64,000 nt of DNA from Choristoneura fumiferana (GCF_025370935.1 NC_133500.1:10288496-10352495); one strand, 5' to 3'. Numbered from the stretch's first letter, positions 44,700 through 55,243 are shown. A program made the numbers and translations. Notes: generated from the sequence alone by a model not told the origin.

Positions 44700-45298
44700 A
44701 ATTTTTAATTTAAGTTTTTTAATCCGTATTACCGATTGATTCGGGATTAAAACATTTTACCTACATATAACGTTTAGGACTAGAAAAGATCCATAGTAAC
44801 ACACTCTGACAGTTACGTAACCACGTTGAGAAAGCTCAAATATTGCGCGCGCGCAGCGAGGCTCACGGGAAAAGCTTGATAACATTCCTCGGGTGAGATA
44901 GTTCGCAGTTTTTTTTGTAAATATTTGGCAGATAACCTAAGAAATGATAACGTGCCGCGATCAAAAGAGAATAATTTCTGCAGCATATTTTGTTTACACC
45001 TTAGGAGCCGTCCATTAATTGCGTCTCATATTTGTGCATGTTTGCACCTTATGACATTGGAATGGGATGCAAGCTTGAATGCATGGCTCGGTCTTTGGCC
45101 TTTGGCTTAATATCATTAGTTTAGTTTTTAACTTAAGCAGGGTACAACTGTTGTAAAAGTGAGCGTAGTATTCGTCAATAAACGTCATAAATAGTTTGAC
45201 AACATTAAAAGTTAACGAAATAGTTTGACAAAGTTAAGAATTAAAAAAAAATAGGGGGAGGGAGGGAGTAGGGAAATAAGTAAACAGGTTTCAGAGTT
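44700..45298. other. No feature recognised
   Basis: AT-rich sequence. The 61-codon frame at 44,925-45,110 has no recognised motif. Confidence 0.35.
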
Positions 45299-45306
45299 GC
45301 TTAGAG

Positions 45307-45823
45307 CAGGGCTTGTTAACGTTACCAAATTCACACTATAAGTAACGTTAAATAACGGTAAAAATCATAAAAATACCTAGTACCGTATTAAAATTAACGT
45401 TAATTGATAACTTAACATTATTTAACGTTACCTAATTACCGTTATTTTTACCGGTAAATTTACTTTACATTGTAGGGCTTGTTAACGTTACCCAATTCAC
45501 ATTATTATAACGATACCGAAGTAACACTATCGGTAATTTTTGCTATGCTACCGAGTGTTGCCAATTTAGCGCGTGCATACTTGCTCGATAAATGAGGATA
45601 ATCTGCCATTTAACGTTACCCAAGCTTACCGGTAAATAGTAATATAAATACCGTTAAAATGATTTAACGATACTTTTGAATTAACGTTAATTTAATGAAT
45701 AGCTGATAACGTTACCATTTTTTATACCGGTAAAAAGTTGTATAAGTAACGGTAAATCGTTTAACGTTAAATCGGTTTGACAGTTGGTAACGTTACCACT
45801 TTTTAACGGTATTTAAAGCCCTG
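45307..45823. mobile_element. 517-bp hAT-like non-autonomous transposon rich in AACGTT
   Basis: Exact 8-bp direct repeats GCTTAGAG flank it (45,299-45,306 and 45,824-45,831). The ends are perfect 8-bp inverted repeats, CAGGGCTT and AAGCCCTG. An 8-bp target duplication with CAGGG-type ends is the signature of the hAT superfamily. At least ten AACGTT motifs, most as TTAACGTTA or GTAACGTTACC, and several ACCGGTAA motifs are spread through it; in hAT elements, repeated subterminal motifs bind transposase, which is the likely role here. The left end recurs at 45,475 (TAGGGCTTGTTAACGTTACC), an internal duplication. No ORF, so it would depend on a partner transposase. Confidence 0.85.
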
Positions 45824-45826
45824 GCT

Positions 45827-45963
45827 TAGAGCCTGGCCAAGGTAAGTCTGCAACGAAATTATTTGGCAACACTGTATTTTAACGTCAAATCACGTACATA
45901 ATATGCGTTCCATTTGCAGTGTTACCATATTATCTTCTGCAGAGTAAGCTTGGCCAGGCTCTA
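45827..45963. mobile_element. MITE with TAGAGCCTGGCCAAG ends, older than the adjoining hAT
   Basis: TAGAGCCTGGCCAAGGTAAG TCTGCA on the left mirrors CTGCAGAGTAAGCTTGGCCA GGCTCTA on the right, followed by TTTGGCAACACTG and CAGTGTTACCATA. The hAT-like target duplication includes this element's first bases, so this MITE was in place first. Confidence 0.7.
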
Positions 45964-46055
45964 GTGAGCTGTAGAAGGCTATGCTTGGGGTTTCTCTACA
46001 GGATCGAATCAGAAATAAGGAGATACGTAGAAGAACGAAGGTCACTGACATATCC

Positions 46056-46659
46056 AATAAAAAACCGGCCAAGAGAGTGTCGGACACGCCCAAAATATGG
46101 TTCCGTAGCTATTACAAAAAAATTAAGTAATATTTTTCGAAGGATTTCGTATTTTATACGGAATCTTCCAAGTTTAGGTATATTTTATACCTTAGGCTGC
46201 TATTTACTCTTAAACTACTAGTAATTCTCAAGCAAACTTAGCCGTTATAGTTTTCCTTGTAAGTTTGATATACTTACTATCACCCACCGGCGGGGACGAC
46301 GCTCGATTTTAATAAAAATTTGCACTTTCAAGTTGCATATTTCGCAAACAAATCACTGAATTGAAAAAGGAACCCCTAATGGTTTTAAAAGACCTATCCA
46401 ACGATACCCCTCACTATAGGGTTGGATGAGAATAAAAAACACCCCCACTTTACGTCTATGGGAGGTACACTAAACAATTTTTTTTTAAATATTTTATTAT
46501 TCCATTTTGTCGGCATAGCCTAGATATATATCCGTGCAAAATTACAGCTTTCTAGCATTGATAGTCCCTGAGCAAAGCCGCGGACGGACAGACAGATAGA
46601 CAGACAGCGAAACTATTAAGGGTTCCGTTTTTGCCATTTTGGCTCCGGAACCCTAAAAA
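46056..46659 (+). repeat. Family G repeat, long copy
   Basis: Runs from AAAAAACCGGCCAAGAGAGT through a GACA tract (46,588-46,610) to GGTTCCGTTTTTGCCATTTT and CCGGAACCCTAAAA. Same layout as 2,150-2,732. Confidence 0.75.
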
Positions 46660-46921
46660 TGAGGCTTCTAGTAGGAAGCTAAATAAAATAATAGCTCTCG
46701 TAAATACGGAAAAAACTTGAAGGTTAAAACAATATTAGTTCAACATTAATAATGCATAAAATGTTGAATTCCTGCGGCCGAATTCGAATATAATAAAGTA
46801 GGCGTATCGAAGAAATATAAACAACGTAGTTACCTACTCTTATAGCATTTTTTAAAAACGAGCTTGGTTTAAAAATAATAACTGTGCGATTTTTATAAGG
46901 TTCTATTTTTATCTTGTCATG

Positions 46922-47262
46922 TATGTCGGCGGCCGATCGTAAAATCAGCCAGATTACAAAATTCCTAGGCATATCGTGAAATGGCGCCACTTCATGAATC
47001 GGCTAAGGGACATCCGCCATATCGTTCAACTCACCGTTTAACGATTTGCCTAGTGACGTTTAGGCAGATTATGAAATTCCTAGGCATATCAAGAAATGGC
47101 GCTATTTGATGATGTGCCTAGGAATTTCGTGATCTGGCGTATTTTATACGATCGGCCGCCGACATTGTATTTACTTTTAGGCATATCATGAAATGGCGCC
47201 ATTTCACGATATGCCTAGGAATTTCGTGATCTGACGGATTTTACGATTGGCCGCCGACATAT
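46922..47262. mobile_element. Palindrome cluster of GGCGCC / CCTAGG arms
   Basis: Three blocks share the arms GGCGGCCGATCGTAAAATC, AATTCCTAGGCATATC and GAAATGGCGCCATTTC in alternating orientation. CCTAGG occurs four times. The outer ends are ATGTCGGCGGCCGATCGTAA (left) and TTACGATTGGCCGCCGACAT (right). It looks like nested or tandem copies of one palindromic element; the middle part (46,990-47,060) is more degraded. Confidence 0.7.
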
Positions 47263-47276
47263 GCATGTAAGGCTTA

Positions 47277-47630
47277 CGTCCGAGTGCTGGTCATTGTCCC
47301 AGTAATTATTATCTGAAATTTTATTGCATTTGAAACAGAGGTGACGGCAAGGTGCCATCAATGGGGCATTAGCATGTAGACGTCCGAATGCCGGTCACTG
47401 TCCCAGTAGTTGTCACCTGTAATTTTATTTCACTAGCAATAGGTGTCAGCAAGGTGTCATCTATTGGGCATCAGCATGTTAACGTCCGAGTGCTTGTCTA
47501 TGTCCCAGTAGTTGTCATCGGTAATTTTATTTCATTAACAGTAGAAGTGATATCAAAGTGTCATCTATAAGGCGTTAGTATGTAGACGTTCTAGTGCTGG
47601 TCATCGTCCCAGTAGTTGTCATCTTAGTAT
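47277..47630. repeat. Tandem array of family M, 102-104-bp units, about 3.4 copies
   Basis: Units start at 47,277, 47,381, 47,483 and 47,587, each with CGTCCGAGTGCTGGTCA-like starts, GTCCCAGTAGTTGTCATC, TTTTATTTCA and TCATCTATTGGGCATTAGCA. Single split M copies lie at 2.81, 10.86 and 13.73 kb. Non-coding. Confidence 0.8.
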
Positions 47631-47962
47631 AACATATTACAAAAAAATGAGTTTTTAATCAAAGCCACTACGTAATACAAATATTGTTTTAATTATGACT
47701 ACATTTGTCACAACACCATTAAGTTATCGCGTCATTAAATCAGAGGGTGTGTTGTTTTAAGCTAAGTAGCGATCTAGTTAATGGCGTGAGCAGTTATTAA
47801 TGATGCAACGTTACGGGTTCACTTTCAAAGGCTTTTTAAAGGGATGAGTTTATTTTATTTAGGAATGGGTTAGGAATAGTAAGTGCTAAAAAAGGGTAAA
47901 GCATTTTGACTAGACTTTTTATTAATAAAAAAAAACTTACCAGGATCTTTATTTTCAAGTAT

Positions 47963-48271
47963 CAAAATTTCCATTCGCATTTTTTTCCAAATGCTTTTTT
48001 TCCCAATATGCTTTTTTGCTGAAGCTTATTTTAACAATTGCGTTTTTTCCCAATTTTAAACGACACAGAAACATAGGTAAGCTTAGGTTATGTTAAGTTT
48101 ACATCAGCCCGAAGGGCCAAAACGACACAAAAGTAGGAGCTCCGCGCGCGCGGAGCTCTATCGACACTGTTTCTGTAACGATGGAAATTGGGAAAAAACG
48201 CGATTGTGAAAATAAGTGCAGTAAAAAATCAAAGTGGGACAAAAAAAGGAAAAAAGCGAATGGAAATTTTG
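47963..48271. mobile_element. TIR element with internal CG hairpin
   Basis: CAAAATTTCCATTCGCATTT on the left mirrors AAAGCGAATGGAAATTTTG on the right; a second layer, AATTGCGTTTTTTCCCAATT, mirrors AATTGGGAAAAAACGCGATT. The centre holds a perfect palindrome GAGCTCCGCGCGCGCGGAGC TC (48,138-48,159). No ORF. Confidence 0.7.
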
Positions 48272-48944
48272 CTACAAGGAACTAACGATTTTGGGAAATT
48301 GATCTAACCAGCCCCTTTAGGGAAGTGTTAATCCCAGCGCTCCAATGCCCCACAAACCTGCAGGCTGGAGCTATTTCTGTCTGCGCCAAGAGGGGAACTG
48401 AGTTATTCTATTGTTCTTGGTAGAGCCGTTATTAAATTCGCTTGAAGGGCTTTTAGGGTTCCATGGAAAATAAAAATAAGAATGATTTATTGGCTTATAA
48501 AATAGATACACATACAGAAACACTGAAATATACACATCCATGACTATTCCTACCAGCCAAAATGGCCGTTACTCAGCTATGTGTCGCGAAAAGATCTGAA
48601 GTGAAAAACAAAAAAAAAAAAAACGAAAATCGAAATCGATGGTTAAAATCGTTTCGATAAAGACCTTTCTTCGAAAAGTCTATATTTATGGGCAAGGATT
48701 GAGTTAAAGCATTTTTAGGTTTCATGTTATACATTCAAATTTTCTTTTTTTATTGTGTAAAAATATACACTGTTGTAGTTGAACGAGTTTTCTTGATCAG
48801 TTAACTTCACTCGGTAAAACTAAGGTTTTGTAAAAAAAAAATTGGCGCGGATGTTTTTTGTGCAAATCTGTGAGAATCGAGTTGTTACGGTACCACGCTA
48901 CTGAGGTGCACTACAATAACAATTTAACCAACTTTGAAAAGTTG
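48272..48944. other. No gene; possible retroelement tail
   Basis: Bases 48,300-48,460 are GC-richer (CCAGCGCTCCAATGCCCCAC) and may be a retroelement piece; 48,606-48,622 is a poly-A run. Nothing certain. Confidence 0.35.
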
Positions 48945-49157
48945 ACAAACTCTCGCCGCTGTAATTTCAAAGTACAATGTCTTCAAAACAGCTGAACCGA
49001 TTTTAATGAAGCAGCTAAGAACTACCGCAAAAAGTAGCTTTTACTCGTACGTAAGAAAACCGCACTGAAATCGATCGATCCATTGGAGAGCTACGATGCT
49101 AAAGACAGACAAACAGATAAACTTATAACACCCTTCATTTTACGTCGGGAGTTAAAC
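48945..49157 (-). repeat. Family F repeat, inverted copy
   Basis: The complement of the family start: AACAGCTGAACCGATTTTAA, AGAGCTACGATGCTAAAGAC, CCCTTCATTTTACGTCGGGA GTTAA. Confidence 0.6.
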
Positions 49158-50184
49158 TCTAAAAAAGGAACTTAAAAAAAATACTCATTCGGTTAAATGT
49201 GTCAGGACTCAGGAACGCTACTCGAAATATTGCAAATTCATTACATTATTACGAATGGACGAAAATAACGCCAATGTTATTTTTTTAATTACTACGCAGC
49301 TGTGCCGTAGTCTAAACAAAATTATGGCAAACTGTGAAACGGCTGAATTTTTAAATCAATGATGTGTGTGTGTATGATGTAATACTGTGGTCATAACTTT
49401 TATATTTATGGAAGGGGAGTTTGAATAATTGGGGGTTCGGAGTTAGAGCACTGGGGTTAAGCCAGGGGTCGAAGGTTTTTAGTTTATTAAAATATTCCGT
49501 ATGATAAATATAAATACCGAATGCACGAATGGAAGTGGTCATACTTAGCCACGTGGTTGATAATGATCATCATCATCATCAGTGGTCACCTGGGGCTAGG
49601 TGGTAGGTAGGCGCGGAATGAGATGGTGAGATAACCTAGACACGATATCAGTTATGAGTGGCCAGATGTAGTTCAAGATGGAGGGTTATGGAAACCAAGA
49701 GGTCTTTGTCAGTTTTTAGGGTTCCATTATCTGAAGAATGACAAACGGAATGCTGTTACTGTCGCTATGCTGTCGGTTTGTCTGTCTATCACATGGCTGT
49801 ATCTCAAGAACTGTAATAGACAGACAGCTGAAATATAACGTGTATTTGTTTTGCATACTGCTGCATCGCTACAACAACAAATAATGAAAATAAAATGATC
49901 TGATACTAGTTTAATTGAAAATTAAAGGAAGGTCCAATAACAGAAACATGCTATTTTTCTTTTTACTTGTTTACTTTTTCTACTTCTTCTAAGTCTCTAG
50001 TCACTACACTCTTCAGAGTGGTCGTGGTGGTCGATTATAGATCAGTAATGAACGTTCATGAAGGTTTCCTAAGAAAATTTGTGAGGTTGTTTCCACTTTT
50101 TCTTTCTGCTGTTGCTTGTGCTAGTTCAGAGTTCGTAGTTGGCAATAGCGGTACGCGTAGCGGTAGCGGTTTGCGTACGTCAGG
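49158..50184. other. No gene recognised; family G scrap
   Basis: Bases 49,715-49,820 have TTTTTAGGGTTCCATTATCT and CTGTCGGTTTGTCTGTCTAT, a decayed family G end. Bases 49,563-49,580 are a CATCATCATC run. Confidence 0.4.
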
Positions 50185-50440
50185 TTCTTTAGACGCCTTA
50201 TGCCGCGGTGCACATTGCTCGCAGGACTGATGGCAGAAGGGGTCAGAAGGTTCTCGAATGGCGTCCGCGGACCGGGAGACGAGCTGTCGGTAGGCCGCAA
50301 ACAAGATGGAGCGACAATTTGGTTAAGATCGCGGGATCGCGGTGGATGCGAAAAGCACAAGACCTGTCTGAGTGAAGACCCTTGGGGGAGGCCTATGTCC
50401 AGTGGACGTCTTTCGGCTGACATGACGATGATGATGTGGC
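50185..50440 (+). mobile_element. RTE-like LINE 3' end, diverged lineage
   Basis: GATGGCAGAAGGGGTCAGAA, GGTTCTCGAATGGCGTCCGC, GATCGCGGTGGATGCGAAAA and GGCCTATGTCCAGTGGACG, ending in GATGATGATG. Same order as family B but more diverged, so probably a sister family. Confidence 0.7.
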
Positions 50441-51349
50441 AAGATTGGTTCGTCTTATTCTAAAACGGCACGGACTTATTCTTACATCTCAGTTAAACAT
50501 CACAAAAAGCGCATGTGTACATGCAAGAATGTAGCTTGAACTCATCATTTGTTTTTAAAACTCGTACAATAACCCTTACGGTTTTTTTTTGTAAACAAAG
50601 CTTGGGGTAATTTTACGCTCGAGGCATGAATGATCGATTTCAAGTGTTTAACGCTTCAGTCGTTGTTAAGTTTTGATTGATCGGGTGTGTTAATTGATTA
50701 TTTATCCATAAATAAAATATGTTGAGTTTTTGTGGTTACTGTACAAAAAATAAGTTGACTTTGTATAGTGAAAATCAATCATTGAATGCTATTCATCTAC
50801 TAAAATAATTTGGTGATAATATTTGTCCGAATTAAAAATTGTGACCTTTTTTTTCTTATCAAAACTATAGTTCGGTTTTTTAGCAATAAAAATGAGGTAA
50901 ACCATCTTAATCTGTATTTTTTAACGAAAAAGGGTTATAAAAGTTAATTACTTGTACAGTCTCCAGCATTAATATCTGCCACATACATCTGATACATATT
51001 TCAATAACACATTAACATTTTTCTCGGCTATTTCTAATGCTAAAAAACGAATGAATTACTTTTACGTTCAGCAACCACGCAGAATGAATGCAGCATTGAA
51101 AAATCAGACCAATTAAAAACGCAGAATAATTTTTGCAATCAATTGATGACTACAATCGGGCACTTCAAGGTTCTCCCGAATTCACTAACCAATGTGACAT
51201 CAATTAGCTTACAGATTGACTTGAATAAGGATAAATTGAGGTGCGTCCAGTAATACAGGGTTGCTACGTTTTTTTATAAAAAGTGTAAAAGAGTTTTTAT
51301 ATCAGTTGTCAGGGTTTAGATTGATATCCTCTAACTACCGGATAATAAT
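50441..51349. other. No gene; short family K end
   Basis: TACAGTCTCCAGCATTAATA TCTGCCACA at 50,955 is the left arm of a family K MITE; the rest of the element is gone. Confidence 0.4.
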
Positions 51350-51510
51350 GGTGATTTTCCACCGGCGAGGCGAGACGAGACGAGGCGAGGAGGGAATTGA
51401 AATTTGTATGCATTCTCAAGCACTCGCCGCGAGCCGCCGCGGGCGCCGCTCTACAAATTTCAATTCTCCTCTCGCCTCGTCTCGTCTCGCCTTGCCAGTG
51501 GAAAATCACC
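51350..51510. mobile_element. Palindromic MITE with GGTGATTTTCCACCGGCGAG ends
   Basis: GGTGATTTTCCACCGGCGAG, GCGAGACGAGACGAGGCGAG and GAATTGAAATTTGTA are mirrored by TACAAATTTCAATTC, CTCGCCTCGTCTCGTCTCGC and CCAGTGGAAAATCACC. The arms are about 65 bp; the loop is GC-rich (GCCGCGAGCCGCCGCGGGCG). Confidence 0.8.
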
Positions 51511-52494
51511 TTAATACACAGAACGTGTTTTCCGAAACATTTCAGCAACTAATTGACTAGTTAGCAGAATATTGCTGTAAATGTTTTTCAATATTTTTTA
51601 ATAATTGCCGAGAAATGTTTCCATACATCGTTTGATATTCTAAATCTGTTGCGACGAAAGCATAACTACAATTTGAATCAGAACTTCTGATGATCATTTA
51701 TAATCTGATGCGTTGAGATGACCGATGCCTAAATAAACTAAACCTAATAAATGGATTAATAATAATTTGCTGAAATATTTCGGAATAATTTTAAACCATT
51801 TAGTTCATAATCAAACTTATCCTAACCTGTGTTGTCTAACCTGTGTAATGTGTCACTGCTGTTATAAATAAATTATTTTCTTTTCTTATTTTGAGTAATA
51901 TTTTAACCTAGACTACCTTTATAAGAATACAATACAATACAATGAGACTGGTGGTAGGAATTCAACACTACAATAAAGATAATAAGCTGTACAGAAAACA
52001 GGGGTACATAGAGAAAAAAATCCAAGGTAAGCAATCGCTTCATATCAATTTTCTACATTTACAACAGAAATAGTATAATTTTTGATTTATAATGGTGCTA
52101 TAAGTTTCATATCCCTTTGAAAATAACTTAGATTTTAATAAACTGTCGCTACAACTGTTAAAGATAAATTAAATACATTAGTATAATGTAAAATAATTAT
52201 GTAACATCCTTACCGACAGTATAGGAATGCCATACAACAAGGCCAATGCCAATCAATTAGACGCCGTATCCGAGGTCGTTCCGCGTAATTGCGAATTTTA
52301 TGGAGTTACAGTGACACGGAAACCTAGTGTTCGATTACAAGCCACATGATAAACTAGGATATGTTACATAAACCAGTATTTAGCGGGATGGTAAAAAATA
52401 AAATGTCGGTCCTACTATTATCCTATTACCTATATTTATTTTAGACGTGTATTATGTACGATATATGCAGTGGCGTAGCGTAGTAAGAGCCGTG
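51511..52494. other. No feature recognised
   Basis: AT-rich, with short ATACA repeats at 51,929-51,943. No gene or repeat supported. Confidence 0.35.
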
Positions 52495-52606
52495 GTGGCC
52501 TAGTGGTTTGACCTACGGCCTCTCAACCAGAGACTCGTGGGTTCAAACCCCGGCTCGCACCTCTGAGTTTTTCGAAATTCATGTGCGGAATTAAAAAAAA
52601 AAAAAC
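52495..52606 (+). mobile_element. SINE tRNA-like head with poly-A end
   Basis: GCCGTGGTGGCCTAGTGGTT (A box) and GTGGGTTCAAACCCCGGCTC (B box), then GAGTTTTTCGAAATTCATGT GCGGAATT and a run of A. The usual SINE body and GAT tail are absent; the head ends in poly-A instead, either a truncated transcript or a different SINE subtype. Confidence 0.8.
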
Positions 52607-52873
52607 AAAATTATTTATTAAGGTTGCAAAAAGTACAATGTTTTACAATGGTTGGCACCTCTTTTTAAGTATAAAATACCTGTGCTAAGAGCACCGTTTA
52701 CACCGTTTTTACAGGTAGTAAAATGTAAATTACAATTTGTACTGATTAATATTATTATGTATTATTTATTTAATTCTATACATTTAACTTTATTTTTATA
52801 CTTTCCTAAGAACCAAATCAAATCAATGACATGCATAGCTTATATACTACGTGTGTGTGTGCGCGTGTGTGTG

Positions 52874-52947
<74 letters not shown>

Positions 52948-53340
52948 ATGTGTGTGTGGACATGAAACGAGACTGTAGCGATCATGTTAAAAATCTTATA
53001 TGCATTAAAGGACTTGCTCAATTTCAGAGTAGTTTTTATTTTTTAACCAGTCACTGACCCTGCTCTTACATTCAAAAAAGCTCATTGAATAAATATTCAT
53101 CTCCTTGTTAAGAGAATTATACAGCTTAGCAGATTGGGCAGCCAGTTGCCTTCTCGCAAACGCTGACTTAGTACGAACGAGAGGCACCACATTTTGCACC
53201 CTACGACTCGTCGAAGCAGCAGCAGAAAGTGGCAATGACTTGTGCTGCTTAAGGACAATCGAGAGTATATACAATCCCCGCACCGAGAGTAAGCCACACA
53301 TTGAGTAAAGATCTTGGGTTGGAAAACGGTATGGTTCTCA
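52607..53340 (-). mobile_element. LINE ORF C-terminus with 3' UTR containing a CA repeat
   Basis: The minus-strand frame (about 53,340 to the stop before 53,005) contains MCGLLSVRGLYILSIVLKQH, RRVQNVVPLVRTKSAFARRQ, SAKLYNSLNKEMNIYSMSFF and ECKSRVSDWLKN. A VP..RT...A.R......LYN.L pattern then F/CK..V..WL is typical for the C-terminus of reverse-transcriptase ORFs of CR1/Jockey-like LINEs. The 3' UTR includes the TG/CA tract at 52,850-52,958. Upstream RT domains are missing. Confidence 0.8.
52850..52958. repeat. TG/CA microsatellite
   Basis: Almost pure (TG)n with interruptions GCGCG (52,860), TTG (52,874) and CGTA (52,945). It lies in the 3' UTR of the LINE remnant. Confidence 0.97.
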
Positions 53341-53789
53341 TATTTACGGCATTTTGCTGTTTCGGCCGTTGCAGCCGCCGCACCAGCCTTCAATGATGTC
53401 TTAGCAAGATGAGACGCCGCAGGTTTTTTACTTTTAATTTCATCCAAGACCGAAAATTCACCAAACAGCCAGCCAATTGTCCAAGAGTCACGTACAAAGA
53501 CAGATATTTAAAAAAAACTTTGTTTTTTGCGTTTAGCTAATGCCAATAATGATTGTGTCCAAATCATAATAAGGTGTATTTAGACATAATTATCTTCTCG
53601 GACTGCTAAATATTTTGTAACAAAGGTATGTTTTTGAATGTTGTGCGTTTAGGAATAGCCGCTTTAACTAAAAGTAAAAATATATAATATTTATATTTAC
53701 TAATCCTATAAGTTTTCTTTTAATTTATTTTGATTACTGTATTGTGTGTGGAACCAAATATACGATTCGGACCCAAATCTTTAATATCG
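53341..53789. other. Probable upstream LINE remnant, then AT-rich DNA
   Basis: Bases 53,341-53,450 may continue the LINE ORF in a shifted frame; beyond that nothing is recognised. Confidence 0.35.
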
Positions 53790-54218
53790 AAATGAGGGCT
53801 ATCGCGTATGAATTCGCCACTAGAGGCGCTAGTGTAGCGCGAGGTCTCCGAAATGTCAAATCTCATAGTTTCTGGGTGAGCTACGCGGGTTTATTTATAA
53901 TTAGAATAATTTTGTGAATATTTTGCAATATCAGAAATTAATTATGGCAAATATGCGTTCCGGGGCAATGAATGTCTGTGTTTTGAGACAGTTTTGTCTT
54001 TCGGAAACCTTTGTCCTCCCTTTTCTCCGAACAAAACGGGGACTATGCAACACTGTGGCATGCTCGATATTTTAATGGTACGGTTTTAAGGTGTATTAAA
54101 TATGATTTTAATCTAAACTTTGTTTTCACGCCCGTAATAACAGACTTTGAAAGCCATACTTACAAACCTCACGCAACAGTGCGCCATCTAGTGAGACAAA
54201 AAACGATAGCCCTCATTG
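53790..54218 (+). mobile_element. MITE of family H, copy 4
   Basis: Full length, AATGAGGGCTATCGCG to CGATAGCCCTCATTG, same orientation as copy 1 and very similar. A clean target duplication is not visible. Confidence 0.82.
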
Positions 54219-54435
54219 AGGCGGGAACGTGAATTTCATTTTGTCAAAGATTTTCTGCCGTGTTATTTTTACGAAAACAAAATGAGTTCTACAAGTAGTG
54301 ACGAAAATATCGTAATAAGCACACCACAAACTCCTAACTCGTAGCGCAGCATCTTTTATCAGTAAGGTTTACTTTTATTACTATTAAAGTAATATGTAAT
54401 TAAGTATGTATTTATCTATATAAGGTTATATTTAA

Positions 54436-54790
54436 TTGAATCAGGCGTTACTTTGCGGAGGTCCATATCAATGAACTAAAATAATTTCCTTGCTCACCCG
54501 CGACCTTACGATAGCTAAGCTTATGCAAAATATGCGTGTTCATGCAGTACCAGTTGTTAGACTCAACTAACAACTGGTAGCATGGTGTACGGTTGTGTCA
54601 CTCTGAAGATGAGCTCTGGTTGAGTTCGAAACGCGTCAGTGTAGTGTGGTGGTGGTGATAGATGGGTTTGTGTGATTTGTGTGTGTTCTTACAGTGTGGA
54701 GGTGGAGGAACTGCATGAACACGCATATTTTGCATAAGCTTAGCTATCGTAAGGTCGCGGGTGAGCAAGGAAATTATTTTAGTTCAAGGT
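54436..54790. mobile_element. Family N element, copy 2: perfect 77-bp inverted repeats
   Basis: Arms 54,472-54,548 and 54,710-54,786 are exact inverses. Where copy 1 has AAAAGAATTTCC in both arms, this copy has AAAATAATTTCC in both arms. It also carries an extra internal hairpin TACCAGTTGTTAGACTCA against AACAACTGGTA just inside the left arm. Confidence 0.82.
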
Positions 54791-55240
54791 TATATTTATT
54801 TAAAGAAAGACAATATAAAGCAGGATAATTATGAGTTTACATACATAAAAAAGAACTAACCTAACCTGTGGAATGGCAGCGCCATATTTAAAATTTACTG
54901 TCAAGCGGCGCGGCCATTTTGAAAAAATCTTTCTTGACTGCAGTGACAGCTACGAATTAATTTCGCGAATTCGCGAATTTTATTAAAAATATCACCAAAA
55001 AAAAACTACTTTAATTTTATAGATAAGCCTTACAGTGATAGTTTAGCATAAAATGGCATATCTAATTAAATAACAATGAATGACCTTCAATTTCTGTGAA
55101 CTTTATTATTCATTATCAAATATCTGATAACCAAATTTTTCTCAGTCATGTATTAAATAACTATAATTACAAAATAAAACAATTACCTGTAGGAAACACT
55201 GATTTATTTCGTAAAATATAATTTATTTACGAAACAAAGC
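54791..55240. other. No gene recognised
   Basis: AT-rich, with a small palindrome TTCGCGAATTCGCGAA at 54,962. A GC-rich patch near 54,900 (CAAGCGGCGCGGCCATTTTG) is not supported as a promoter. Confidence 0.35.
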
Positions 55241-55243
55241 CCT

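Noticed and set aside
47277..47630. CRISPR array
   Set aside because: The units are contiguous 102-104-bp tandem repeats with no unique spacers, and the genome is an insect's.
51261..51560. 99-codon arginine-rich frame
   Set aside because: It is the translation of the GGCGAGACGAGAC arms of a palindromic MITE.
52500..52570. Functional tRNA gene, from the A and B boxes
   Set aside because: The sequence is a repeated SINE head with poly-A tail; the stems of a true tRNA cannot be completed, and several copies share the same non-tRNA body.
52652..53057. Frames of 60-110 codons made of Cys-Val or His-Thr repeats
   Set aside because: They are translations of the TG/CA microsatellite.
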